Shown one piece after another: positions 43,037 to 51,720 of a DNA stretch of 64,000 bases (positions are counted from its first letter, which is position 1; the number at the start of each line of letters is the position of its first letter). The DNA comes from Serinicoccus profundi (lineage in GTDB: Bacteria > Actinomycetota > Actinomycetes > Actinomycetales > Dermatophilaceae): assembly GCF_008001015.1 (NCBI RefSeq), contig NZ_CP042862.1:2170001-2234000 (forward strand), given 5' to 3'. Position numbers and translations under genes: made by a program. The notes beneath the pieces are model-generated. The model ran no database searches, had not been told where the DNA came from, and was given only the letters and a program-made list of their open reading frames with translations.

Positions 43037-44761
43037 TCACAGCCACGTCCGCGGGTTGACCGGCGTGCCGTTCTCCCGCGTCTCGAAGTGCAGGTGGCAG
43101 CCGGTCGAGGCGCCCGTCGTGCCGACATACCCGAGCAGCTGACCCCGGCTCACCGACTGCCCGGGTGACACCACGGCAGGGCTCTGGAAGTGCAGGTAGC
43201 TCGTGGTGAGGTTGACGCCGCGCTGCACCCCGTGGTCGACGATGACCATGTTGCCGCCGCCGGCGTCGAAGCCTGCGCTGTAGACGACCCCGTCGGCCGC
43301 CGCGACGACCGGCGTGCCGCACCCGGGCCCGTAGTCCATCCCCGCGTGCAGGCGCCACGTCTGGAAGACGGGATGGAAGCGGTTGCCGAACTCGCTGGTG
43401 ATGGGGCCGCTCGTCGGGGCGGAGAGGATGCCGGTGGACGCCTCCTCCGCGGCTCGCTGCTCCCGCTCTGCCTCTCGGGAGGCGCGCTCCTGCTCGGCCT
43501 CCCGCGCCGCGGCCTCACGTGCAGCGGCGTCACGGGCGGCCTGGGCGGCTGCCGCGGCCTCGGCCTCCGCAGCCTCCGCACGTCGGGCCGCCTCCGCAGC
43601 CGCCGCCTCGTCCCGCAGTCGCTGGGCCTCGGCCTCTGCGGCCCGCTGCCGTTGGGCCTCCCGCTCGGCAGCCCGCTGACGTGCGGCCTCCTCCTCGGCC
43701 GCGCGCTGGGCGGCGGCCTCGGCCGCAGCCTGCCGACGGGCCTCCTCCTCCGCCTTGCGGCGAGCCTCCTCCTCGGCCTTGCGGCGCGCCTCCTCGATCC
43801 GCTCGAGCTCGGCCTGCTCCGCGGCCTTGAGGCCCTTCTTGGTCTGGGCGAGCTCAGCCAGCTCGGCCTCGAGCGCCTCGGAGCGCTCCTGCTCGGCCGC
43901 GAGCGAGGTCTCGATCTTGGCCTTCTCGGTCTCGAGGTCGGCCTTGGCCTGCTGCTGCTGCGCCTCCAGGTCCTCGAGCTCGACCTTAGCGGCGTCGGCC
44001 GCGGCCCGCGCCTGCTCCTTGGCGACGACGTTGGCCTCGGCCTTGGCGAGCAGGTAGTCGATGTCCGAGCGCACCCCCACCAGCCGGTCCTGCTCGGCCA
44101 CCTGCTCGGCCTCCTGGGTCGCGAGCTGGCGCATCTGCTGGTCCTGCACGCGCAGCACCGTGCGCGCCATCGACATCTGGTCGACGGCGTCCGCCTCGCC
44201 CGAGAGGAGCTCGAGCGTCGTGGCGAGCGAGCCCATACCCCCGTGCTTGTAGCTCTGTCGCGCGATGGCGCCGACGGTGGCCGCGGTGTCCTCCTGGTCG
44301 GCGGAGACCTGGTCGAGCGACTCCTCGATCTGCGCCTCGTTCTCCCGGGCGAGGGCGAGCTCGCCGTCGATCCGCTCAGTCTCCGCCTCGGCGTCCGCGA
44401 GGTCGAGCTCGGCCTCCTCGAGCACGATGCGTGCCTGGTTGACCTGAGCCGTGGTCTCCCGCAGCCGCTCGTCCGCGGCGACCAGCTCGGCGCTGGTGTG
44501 CTCCAGGTGCTCGCCCAGCTCCTGCGCCTGCTGCTCCGAGCTCTCGCGGTCCGCGCTGGTCCGCTTCTGCTCGTCATCGACGCTGCTCAGCCGGTCCCGG
44601 ATGTCGTCGAGCTCGCCGGAGGCCAGCGCCGGGGTCGCCACGCCGATCGCACCGACGAGGGCCAGCGCCAGGGCACGGCGCAGGCGTGGACGGTATGCCG
44701 GCCCTGACCTCGCGCCGTCCGTCTCGCCTCGCCCGGTGCCGGGTCGGGGGTTTCTCACCAT
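43037..44761 (-). CDS. Secreted M23 peptidase with long coiled coil (EnvC/PcsB-like)
   Basis: A 574-residue cell-wall hydrolase or hydrolase activator. A signal sequence (RALALALVGAIGVATPALA) precedes a very long coiled coil (residues about 50-440, with Ala/Glu/Arg repeats such as ARRKAEEEARRKAEEEARR) and a C-terminal LytM/M23 domain (SEFGNRFHPVF, RLHAGMDYGPGCGTPV, CHLHFETREN) that retains the zinc ligands. It lies 12 bp downstream of ftsX. FtsEX is known to activate coiled-coil peptidoglycan hydrolases at division sites, so this is the probable partner. Confidence 0.93.
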   Translation of the reverse strand: MVRNPRPGTGRGETDGARSGPAYRPRLRRALALALVGAIGVATPALASGELDDIRDRLSSVDDEQKRTSADRESSEQQAQELGEHLEHTSAELVAADERLRETTAQVNQARIVLEEAELDLADAEAETERIDGELALARENEAQIEESLDQVSADQEDTAATVGAIARQSYKHGGMGSLATTLELLSGEADAVDQMSMARTVLRVQDQQMRQLATQEAEQVAEQDRLVGVRSDIDYLLAKAEANVVAKEQARAAADAAKVELEDLEAQQQQAKADLETEKAKIETSLAAEQERSEALEAELAELAQTKKGLKAAEQAELERIEEARRKAEEEARRKAEEEARRQAAAEAAAQRAAEEEAARQRAAEREAQRQRAAEAEAQRLRDEAAAAEAARRAEAAEAEAAAAAQAARDAAAREAAAREAEQERASREAEREQRAAEEASTGILSAPTSGPITSEFGNRFHPVFQTWRLHAGMDYGPGCGTPVVAAADGVVYSAGFDAGGGNMVIVDHGVQRGVNLTTSYLHFQSPAVVSPGQSVSRGQLLGYVGTTGASTGCHLHFETRENGTPVNPRTWL

Positions 44762-44773
44762 GGTGTCTCCTTC

Positions 44774-45697
44774 TCAGACCCTGACGTGGCGCCGCAGCGC
44801 GGTCCAGGCGGTCACGACGGCGAGCAGGACTGCTCCGCCGACGAGGAACGGGGTGATGAGCCACAGGTCGCGCTCGCCGACCAGGCTCACCAGGCCGCTC
44901 TCCCCCGCGAGCAGCTCGGACAGGAAGCCGCTGATCCCGAAGCGCACCGTGGCCCAGAGCAGGGCGACGGCGAGGGCCGCGCCGAGCAGGGCAGCCACCA
45001 CGGTCTCGAGGATGAACGGCAGACGGATGGAGAAGGCCGAGGCGCCCACCATGCGCTGGATCGCGGTCTCCCTGCGCCGCGTCCACGCGGTGAGCCGGAT
45101 CGTCGTGGAGATGAGCAGGATGGCGCAGACCACCATGGCGACCGCGAGGGCGAGCGCGCCCCAGCTGAGGGCGCCGAGGAAGGCGAAGAGCTTGTCGACG
45201 ACCTCACGCTGGTCCTCCACGCTGTCGACGCCGGGTGCCTGCTCGAAGGCGGCGCGGATGACGTCGTACTTCGCGGGGTCGGAGAGGTTGACGCGGAAGG
45301 AGGCCGGGATCGACTCCTGCGGGACCGACTCCAGTGCCGAGGAGTTACGGAACTGCTCGGTGAACCGCTCGTAGGCCTGCTCGTTGGACTCGTAGAAGTA
45401 TTCGGTGACCAGCGGCTGCAGACCGTCGAGGTCGCTCTCGATCTGGTCGCGCTGCTCGGGAGTGACAGCGCCGGCGGCGCAGCCGGGCGCGTCGGTCGAG
45501 TCGGGGGTGCAGAGGAAGATCGACACCTGCACCCGGTCATACCACTCGCCCTTGGCCGTGTTGACCTGCGCCTGCGCGAGGAGCCCGACCCCGAGGAAGA
45601 AGAGCGAGACCATCGTCACCAGCACGACGGAGACGAACATCGAGAAGTTGCGCCGCAGGCCGTTGCCGACCTCGCCGAGCAGGAAGCCGGGCCTCAC
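44774..45697 (-). CDS. ftsX: Cell division protein FtsX
   Basis: A 307-residue ABC-type membrane protein. It has an N-terminal cytoplasmic segment, helix 1 (MFVSVVLVTMVSLFFLGVGL), a large extracellular loop (with a CTPDSTDAPGCAAG cysteine pair) and three C-terminal helices of the FtsX/MacB permease fold (RLTAWTRRRETAIQRMVGAS is the coupling loop). GTG at 45697 overlaps the ftsE stop (GTGA). The extracellular loop should engage the adjacent M23 protein. Confidence 0.95.
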   Translation of the reverse strand: MRPGFLLGEVGNGLRRNFSMFVSVVLVTMVSLFFLGVGLLAQAQVNTAKGEWYDRVQVSIFLCTPDSTDAPGCAAGAVTPEQRDQIESDLDGLQPLVTEYFYESNEQAYERFTEQFRNSSALESVPQESIPASFRVNLSDPAKYDVIRAAFEQAPGVDSVEDQREVVDKLFAFLGALSWGALALAVAMVVCAILLISTTIRLTAWTRRRETAIQRMVGASAFSIRLPFILETVVAALLGAALAVALLWATVRFGISGFLSELLAGESGLVSLVGERDLWLITPFLVGGAVLLAVVTAWTALRRHVRV

Positions 45698-46386
45698 CGG
45701 TGGACCTCGCGGTAGCCGCCCTCGGCCTGGTCGCGCACGACCTGCCCGTCGCGCAGCTGCACGACCCGCTTGCGGAACTGGTCGACGATCGTCGTGTCGT
45801 GGGTCGCCATGACGACCGTGGTCCCGGCCCGGTTGATCCGGTCGAGGATCGCCACGATCTCCTCGCTGGTGTCGGGGTCGAGGTTGCCGGTGGGCTCGTC
45901 GGCGAGCAGGATCGGCGGCTTGTTGACCATCGCGCGGGCGATCGCGACCCGCTGCTGCTCCCCGCCGGAGAGCTCGTGCGGAAGCCGCTTGCCCTTGCCC
46001 TGCAGCCCCACGAGGTCGAGGGTCTCGGGGACGCGCTGCTTGATCTCGTGCCGCCCGGCCCCCAGCACCTGGAGCACGTAGGCGACGTTCTGGTGCACGG
46101 TCTTGCCGCTGAGCAGCCGGAAGTCCTGGAAGACGGTGCCGATCTGCCGGCGCATGAGGTGGACCCGGCGGGGGGCCAGCTGGCCGAGGTCGTGCCCGGC
46201 CACGAGGACCCGACCGCTCGTCGGTCGCTGCTCGAGGATGACCATGCGCAGCAGCGAGGACTTGCCCGAGCCCGACTCCCCCACGACGAAGCAGAACTCC
46301 CCCCGCGTCACGTCGAGGTCGACGTCCTGCAGCGCCCAAGGATCGGCCTTGGCGTAGCGCAGGCTGACGCGATCCATGGTGATCAT
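45694..46386 (-). CDS. ftsE: Cell division ATP-binding protein FtsE
   Basis: A 230-residue ABC ATPase. Walker A is VVGESGSGKSSLLRM, the Q-loop is GTVFQDFRLL, the signature is LSGGEQQRVAIARAM and Walker B is ILLADEPTGNLDP. It drives FtsX conformational changes that switch on wall hydrolysis during division. ATG at 46386 has GGAG about 12 bases upstream; ATG at 46377 is an alternative. First gene of the ftsE-ftsX-M23 operon. Confidence 0.96.
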   Translation of the reverse strand: MITMDRVSLRYAKADPWALQDVDLDVTRGEFCFVVGESGSGKSSLLRMVILEQRPTSGRVLVAGHDLGQLAPRRVHLMRRQIGTVFQDFRLLSGKTVHQNVAYVLQVLGAGRHEIKQRVPETLDLVGLQGKGKRLPHELSGGEQQRVAIARAMVNKPPILLADEPTGNLDPDTSEEIVAILDRINRAGTTVVMATHDTTIVDQFRKRVVQLRDGQVVRDQAEGGYREVHR

Positions 46387-46651
46387 CCGGACGGGACTCC
46401 AGAGGTATGTGGGACGGATGTGGCAGGTGTGTGGGGAGTTTCGGCCGCGACACACGGTAGCGGATGTGAGGGTGGGGTCAAGGGCTCCCACGCCGGGTCG
46501 CGGCGAACGCACAGCCACCGGGCGAACACCTGGTGACAACTGCCCTGACCGAGCGGGTCGGGAGGGCGAGTGTCGGTGTCTCGGGCTACGGTCGGCAGAG
46601 CCGTTCCCCGCGGCATACCCATCTGTCCCTTGCCCCTTGGAGTGCAACCAC

Positions 46652-49075
46652 ATGCAGAACCTCCCCAGACGCGCCCTGGCCGCCGTCTCGACGGCCGCGG
46701 TGGCCGTCTCCGGCCTCGTCGCGATCGCTCCGGCCAGCCAGGCCGCCGGCCCCGGCCTCGTCCTCAACGAGGTCTACGGCGGCGGCGGCAACAGCGGAGC
46801 CGAGCTCACCCACGACTTCGTCGAGCTGCTGAACTCGACGGACGCCCCGATCAGCCTCGACGGGTATGCCGTCGCCTACTCCTCCGCCGGCGGCACCCTG
46901 GGCAACCGGTGCTCGCTGTCCGGGACCGTGGCGCCCGGCAGCACCTTCCTCATCCAGCAGGCCGCCGGCGCCGGGGGCACCACCCCGCTGCCGGACCCTG
47001 ACGCCGAGTGCGCGGCCTCGATGGCCGGGTCCAACGGCATCGTCGAGCTCACCCTCGACGGTGCGGTCGTGGACCTCGTCGGCTACGGCACCGCCTCCCG
47101 CTTCGAGGGCAGCGCCGCCGCGCCCGGCCTGTCCAACACCACCTCGGCGACCCGCACCGACGCGGTCGACACCGACGACAACGCCGCCGACTTCACCCGC
47201 GGCGAGCCGACGCCCACCCCCGGTGGCGGCGGGACCGACCCCGATCCCGACCCGGAGCCGGAGGAGCCGACCGAGGCGAGCATCGCGCAGATCCAGGGCA
47301 CCGGGGCCACCTCCCCGCTGGAGGGCCGGGAGGTCATCACGACCGGTGTCGTCACCGCGACCTATCCCACCGGTGGCTTCGCCGGCGTCTACCTCCAGAC
47401 CTCCGGTACCGGCGGCACGCCCAAGGTGCCCGGTGACGCGTCCGACGGCATCTTCCTCTACAGCTCCTGGGCCGCCGACAACCTGCAGATCGGCGACTGC
47501 GTCACGGTCGACGGCACCGAGGTGGTGGAGTACAACGGCCTGACCGAACTCTCGGGAGGCTTCGTCGACCCCATCGACGGTTGCGAGGCGGTCGCTCCGA
47601 CGCCCTTGGCGACGCTGCCGGTGAGCGAGGCGGAGAAGGAGGTCTACGAGGGGATGCTGGTCCAGCCAGAGGGCACCTACACCATCACCAACAACTACCA
47701 GCTCAACCAGTACGGCCAGCTCGGCCTGGCGATCGGCGAGGAGCCGCTCTACCAGGCGACCGACCAGGTCCTGCCCGGCGCCGAGGCCGAGGCCTACGAG
47801 GCGGCCAACCAGGCGAAGTACATCACCCTGGACGACGGCTCGAGCTGGGACTACCTGCGCAACGCGACCGCGCAGGACTCCCCGCTGCCCTACCTCTCGG
47901 CGCAGGAGCCGCACCGCACGGGATCGCAGGTGGGCTTCGACTCGCCGGTGATCCTGGACTACCGCTTCCAGTGGAACTACCAGCCGGTCGGTCAGGTCGT
48001 CGGCGCGCAGAGCGCGGTCGACCCGATCATCAGCGAGAACGACCGTGAGGCCGAGGCGCCCGAGGTCGGGGGCAACGTCCAGATCGGCGCGTTCAACGTG
48101 CTCAACTACTTCTCCGACCTCGGCATGGACGAGCCCGGCTGCGACTTCTACGCCGACCGTTTCGGCGACCCGGTCGCGACCGACTTCTGCGAGGTCCGCG
48201 GTGCGTGGTCGGAGCAGGCGTTCGCCGACCAGCAGGCCAAGCTCGTGACCGCGATCAACGGCACCGACGCCGAGGTCCTGGCTCTCATGGAGATCGAGAA
48301 CGCCGCAGCGCTGACCTACAAGGACCGTCCGCGCGACGCCGCGCTCGCCGACCTGGTCGAGGCGCTCAACGCCGACGCCGGCGAGGAGCGGTGGGCCTAC
48401 GCCCCGTCTCCGGTGGTCACCCCGCCGAGCGAGGACGTCATCCGCACCGCGTTCATCTACGACCCGAGCGCGGTGCAGCTGCTCGGCCCCTCGCTGATCC
48501 AGCTCGACGACGCTTTCGCCAACGCGCGCTACCCGCTGGCGCAGAAGTTCAAGGCGAAGGGCTCGGGCAAGCCGTTCGTGGCGGTCGCCAACCACTTCAA
48601 GTCCAAGGGCTCGGGTGAGGACGACGGCACCGGTCAGGGCAACGCCAACCCCTCGCGCATCGCGCAGGCGCAGGCGCTGACGAGCTGGACCGAGGAGATG
48701 TTCGCCGACGACGCGGTCTTCCTCATGGGCGACTTCAATGCCTACAGCCGTGAGGACCCGGTCCGGATCATCGAGGACGAGGGCTACACCAACCTGGCCC
48801 GTGCCTACGAGCCGGACTCGATGACCTACCAGTTCAGCGGCCGCCTCGGCTCGCTCGACCACGTCTTCGCCAATGAGCAGGCCCAGCGCCTGGTCACCGG
48901 CGCCGGCGTGTGGGACATCAACGCCGATGAGTCGATCGCGTTCCAGTACAGCCGGCGCAACTACAACGTGACCGACTTCCACAGCGACGACCAGTTCGCC
49001 AGCTCCGACCACGACCCGGTCCTGGTCGGCCTGGACACCGGCAACCGTGGCAAGGGCAAGGGCGGCAAGGGCTGA
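46652..49075 (+). CDS. Secreted ExeM/NucH-type extracellular endonuclease
   Basis: An 807-residue exported nuclease. A signal peptide (residues 1-31) precedes a lamin-tail domain (LVLNEVYGGGGNSGAELTHDFVELLN), a Pro/Asp/Glu linker, an OB-fold (ATSPLEGREVITTGVVTATY) and an endonuclease/exonuclease/phosphatase domain (IGAFNVLNYF, LALMEIENAA, VAVANHFKSKGSG, FLMGDFNAYSREDP, SSDHDPVLVGL). The C-terminus is a short basic tail (GNRGKGKGGKG). It degrades extracellular DNA, supplying phosphate or nutrients. ATG start with GGAG upstream. It sits between ftsE and prfB, which are often adjacent in actinobacteria, so it may be an insertion. Confidence 0.92.
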   Translation: MQNLPRRALAAVSTAAVAVSGLVAIAPASQAAGPGLVLNEVYGGGGNSGAELTHDFVELLNSTDAPISLDGYAVAYSSAGGTLGNRCSLSGTVAPGSTFLIQQAAGAGGTTPLPDPDAECAASMAGSNGIVELTLDGAVVDLVGYGTASRFEGSAAAPGLSNTTSATRTDAVDTDDNAADFTRGEPTPTPGGGGTDPDPDPEPEEPTEASIAQIQGTGATSPLEGREVITTGVVTATYPTGGFAGVYLQTSGTGGTPKVPGDASDGIFLYSSWAADNLQIGDCVTVDGTEVVEYNGLTELSGGFVDPIDGCEAVAPTPLATLPVSEAEKEVYEGMLVQPEGTYTITNNYQLNQYGQLGLAIGEEPLYQATDQVLPGAEAEAYEAANQAKYITLDDGSSWDYLRNATAQDSPLPYLSAQEPHRTGSQVGFDSPVILDYRFQWNYQPVGQVVGAQSAVDPIISENDREAEAPEVGGNVQIGAFNVLNYFSDLGMDEPGCDFYADRFGDPVATDFCEVRGAWSEQAFADQQAKLVTAINGTDAEVLALMEIENAAALTYKDRPRDAALADLVEALNADAGEERWAYAPSPVVTPPSEDVIRTAFIYDPSAVQLLGPSLIQLDDAFANARYPLAQKFKAKGSGKPFVAVANHFKSKGSGEDDGTGQGNANPSRIAQAQALTSWTEEMFADDAVFLMGDFNAYSREDPVRIIEDEGYTNLARAYEPDSMTYQFSGRLGSLDHVFANEQAQRLVTGAGVWDINADESIAFQYSRRNYNVTDFHSDDQFASSDHDPVLVGLDTGNRGKGKGGKG

Positions 49076-49100
49076 CCCCCACACCGCCCCTGACGTGAGC

Positions 49101-49135
49101 GGGCGGCATACCTCGATCGATGAGGTATGCCGCCC
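49101..49135. terminator. Hairpin terminator between the nuclease gene and prfB
   Basis: A perfect 14-bp stem (49101-49114 with 49122-49135) with loop GATCGAT, 25 bp after the nuclease stop and 33 bp from the convergent prfB stop. Both arms contain the locally frequent word GGCATACC/GGTATGCC. Confidence 0.8.
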
Positions 49136-49168
49136 GTTGCGCGTGCGGAGGGCGCTGCGGTCGAGGGC

Positions 49169-50281
49169 TCAGTCCTCCGCGCGGTCGGCGGAGCGCTTCC
49201 AGCGGATCCCGGCGTCGATGAAGTCGTCGATGTCGCCGTCGAGCACCGCGGCGGTCGAGCCCACCTCGTGGCCGGTCCGCAGGTCCTTGACCATCTGGTA
49301 GGGGTGGAGCACGTAGGAACGCATCTGGTCACCCCACGAGGCCTTGACGTCGCCGGCCATCTCCTTGCGGGCGGCGTCCTCCTCGGCCTTCTTGAGCAGC
49401 AGGAGGCGGGACTGCAGCACCCGGAGCGCGGCGGCGCGGTTCTGGATCTGGCTCTTCTCGTTCTGCATCGAGACGACGGTGCCGGTCGGCAGGTGGGTCA
49501 TGCGGACGGCGGAGTCGGTGGTGTTGACCGACTGACCGCCCGGCCCGCTGGAGCGGAAGACGTCGATCTTGAGGTCGCCCTCGGGGATCTCGATGGTGTC
49601 GGTGCTCTCGATGAGCGGCACGACCTCGACCGCGGCGAAGCTGGTCTGGCGACGACCCTGGTTGTCGAAGGGGCTGATGCGGACCAGGCGGTGCGTGCCT
49701 GCCTCGACCGCGAGGGTGCCGAAGGCATACGGCACCTTGACCTCGAAGGTCGCCGACTTCAGCCCCGCCTCCTCGGCGTAGGACGTGTCGAGCACGGAGG
49801 TCGGGTAGTCGTGCCGCTCGGCCCAGCGGAGATACATCCGCATGAGCATCTCGGCGAAGTCGGCGGCGTCCACGCCACCGGCCCCGGAGCGGATCGTGAC
49901 GACCGCCTCCCGGATGTCGTAATCCCCGTTGAGCAGCGTGCGGACCTCAAGCAGCTGCACCGCCTTCTTGAGGCCGGCCAGCTCACGCTCGGCCTCCACG
50001 AGGGTGTCGGCGTCGTTCTCCTCCCGACCGAGCTCGACGAGGGCCTCCAGGTCGTCGATCCGCGCATCCATCCCGACGACCTTGTCGTGCTCGGCCTTGG
50101 CGCGGGAGAGCGCGGAGGTGACCTTCTGGGCGTTGTCGACGTCGTCCCAGAGGTCCGGGGTGCTGGCCTGGGTCTCCAGCTCGGTGATCTGCGCGCTCAG
50201 CCGGTCGAGGTCGGTGACCTCCCGCACCGACGCCATGGTCGTGCGGAGCTGCTTGATCTCGGTCTCGAAGTCGACTGCCAC
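49169..50281 (-). CDS. prfB: Peptide chain release factor 2
   Basis: A 370-residue factor that terminates translation at UGA and UAA. The recognition tripeptide SPF is in [16 protein letters not shown], and the catalytic GGQ is in [17 protein letters not shown]. There is no internal stop near the N-terminus, so the programmed +1 frameshift of many prfB genes is absent, as in other high-GC actinobacteria. GTG start at 50281; a longer frame upstream has no similarity. Confidence 0.96.
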   Translation of the reverse strand: MAVDFETEIKQLRTTMASVREVTDLDRLSAQITELETQASTPDLWDDVDNAQKVTSALSRAKAEHDKVVGMDARIDDLEALVELGREENDADTLVEAERELAGLKKAVQLLEVRTLLNGDYDIREAVVTIRSGAGGVDAADFAEMLMRMYLRWAERHDYPTSVLDTSYAEEAGLKSATFEVKVPYAFGTLAVEAGTHRLVRISPFDNQGRRQTSFAAVEVVPLIESTDTIEIPEGDLKIDVFRSSGPGGQSVNTTDSAVRMTHLPTGTVVSMQNEKSQIQNRAAALRVLQSRLLLLKKAEEDAARKEMAGDVKASWGDQMRSYVLHPYQMVKDLRTGHEVGSTAAVLDGDIDDFIDAGIRWKRSADRAED

Positions 50282-50323
50282 GATCCACCAGCCTACGCCA
50301 CACGAACAGAGCAGGATGAGCCT

Positions 50324-51057
50324 ATGCAGACGCGCTACGGATAGAACTGGTGGCACAAGACTCGGGGCTTCGAGGGTCCGCAGATGTCCCAGGACGACGC
50401 CGTCGCTCTCATGTCCTCGCCGGAGACGGTCCACATCGAGGTCACCGACGGCGAGCGCACCACCGTGGTCTACGCCATCGGGCCCGATGCCGGCACCGTC
50501 TCCTGGTGGCGAGCCGGCGTCCTGGTGCAGGAGCACTCGTTGCGCCCTTCAGCGCACCACGCAGACGAGCTCTACGCGCACAAGATCAGCGTCCACCACG
50601 ACGGCGGAGCCCGCGTCATGGAGTGGGACCTCTTCCCGGCCTACGGGGTGGTGTCCCGGCAGGAGCACCACTACCCCGCGGGCGAGCACGACGAGCGCAC
50701 CTGGCACACGATGGCCTCGGCCGACCTGGACCTGCTCGCGGTCCCCGGCCCGATCGACCCTCGCGACGTGAGACAACCGCGCAGAAGGCCCGACTGTCCT
50801 GGATCGAGGAGACCCGATGGGGCGACTCGGTTCAGCTCCGTCCTCCCCTGTGGGTCCCCCGACGCGACTCGTCACAGGCCACGAGTCTCTTCATCCCCAC
50901 TGCTGGCCCTCCGGAGATCGACCGCACCGGCGACGAGGACTGGACGCCCGTGTCCCCCCTCCCCCCGAGCATCCCCCACGTAGCGTCCGTCGACGACGTC
51001 GCGTCGCTCGCGCTCGCCGCCCAGGATCTGACCATCGACGGACTGCTGGAGGACTGA
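50324..51057 (+). pseudogene. Hypothetical gene broken by a nonsense codon and a frameshift
   Basis: The reading starts well at ATG 50324 (AGGATGAG just upstream), reaches an in-frame TAG at 50342 after six codons, and continues open with [19 protein letters not shown] and onward. ATG at 50384 restarts the frame ([16 protein letters not shown]...). Near 50766 the sensible protein jumps by -1 into the frame giving LSWIEETRWGDSVQLRP and ending at 51057 with LTIDGLLED, while the original frame degenerates into Arg/Pro/Ser-rich sequence. I recognise no family. A decayed gene is the simplest reading; a short product from 50384 remains possible. Confidence 0.6.
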
Positions 51058-51109
51058 AGGCACCTCGCCTCAGGGTGGACCGCCGCGACCGAGACGCTCG
51101 CGACGCCGA

Positions 51110-51655
51110 CTACTCCCCCGTCTGCCCGTCGACCAACTCGCGCAACAGGTCGGCGTGACCGTTGTGCCGGGCATACTCCTCGACCATGTGGGTGAGGATC
51201 CATCGCACGGAGACCTCACCCCGCCCACCCCAGGCCGGGTGCGTCGTGCCGAGCGAGTCGATCCCGGCCGAGGCGAGCGCGGCACGTGACCGGTCGACCG
51301 AGGCAGCCCAGACCGCCCGCACCGCCTCGGGGTGCTCGGTCGTCGCACTCGACCACTCCCAGTTCTCGTCGGCCTTCCAGTCGACGCCGTCCCAGGGCTC
51401 CGGCATGGGTGCGCGGCTGAGAACCTCGGTGAACCAGTAGTCCTCGACCCAGGCGAGGTGCTTGAGCAGCCCGGCCAGCGTCATGGTGCTGGGGTGTCCG
51501 GGCAGCCGTCGCCGCAGCCCGTCGGCGTCCAGGTCGCGGGTCTTCCACTCCAGGGTGGCCCGCTGGAAGTCGAGGAACCCGACGAGGGTGGCCGCCTCCC
51601 CCTTCGCCAGGGGTGGCTCGGGTCGTCCGACGTCGTCGATGGTGGGCTCGCTCAT
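51110..51655 (-). CDS. DinB-family (DUF664) protein
   Basis: A 181-residue four-helix-bundle protein of the DinB/YfiT superfamily. The metal-binding histidines are visible in LLKHLAWVEDYWF and in ILTHMVEEYARHNGHADLLRE. Many actinobacterial members are mycothiol-dependent transferases or isomerases (family knowledge). The substrate here is unknown. ATG start at 51655. It is not obviously linked to its neighbours. Confidence 0.88.
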   Translation of the reverse strand: MSEPTIDDVGRPEPPLAKGEAATLVGFLDFQRATLEWKTRDLDADGLRRRLPGHPSTMTLAGLLKHLAWVEDYWFTEVLSRAPMPEPWDGVDWKADENWEWSSATTEHPEAVRAVWAASVDRSRAALASAGIDSLGTTHPAWGGRGEVSVRWILTHMVEEYARHNGHADLLRELVDGQTGE

Positions 51656-51720
51656 GTCGAGCCACCCTAGGGCGACCTGCGGACACCTGGCGACCGCATA
51701 TCGGCCCGGGGCGCGTGACG

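Noticed and set aside
46500-46560. PHO box upstream of the secreted nuclease
   Set aside because: Two GTTCGCC-like words are present on the minus strand, but their spacing is not the 11-bp tandem pattern, so I do not call it.
50100-50281. Programmed frameshift in prfB
   Set aside because: The N-terminal coding region is continuous, without an in-frame UGA near codon 25.
51110-51655. DinB-family gene as the missing maleylacetoacetate/maleylpyruvate isomerase
   Set aside because: Some DinB proteins are mycothiol-dependent isomerases, but this gene is about 30 kb away from the tyrosine genes and nothing in the sequence points to that substrate.
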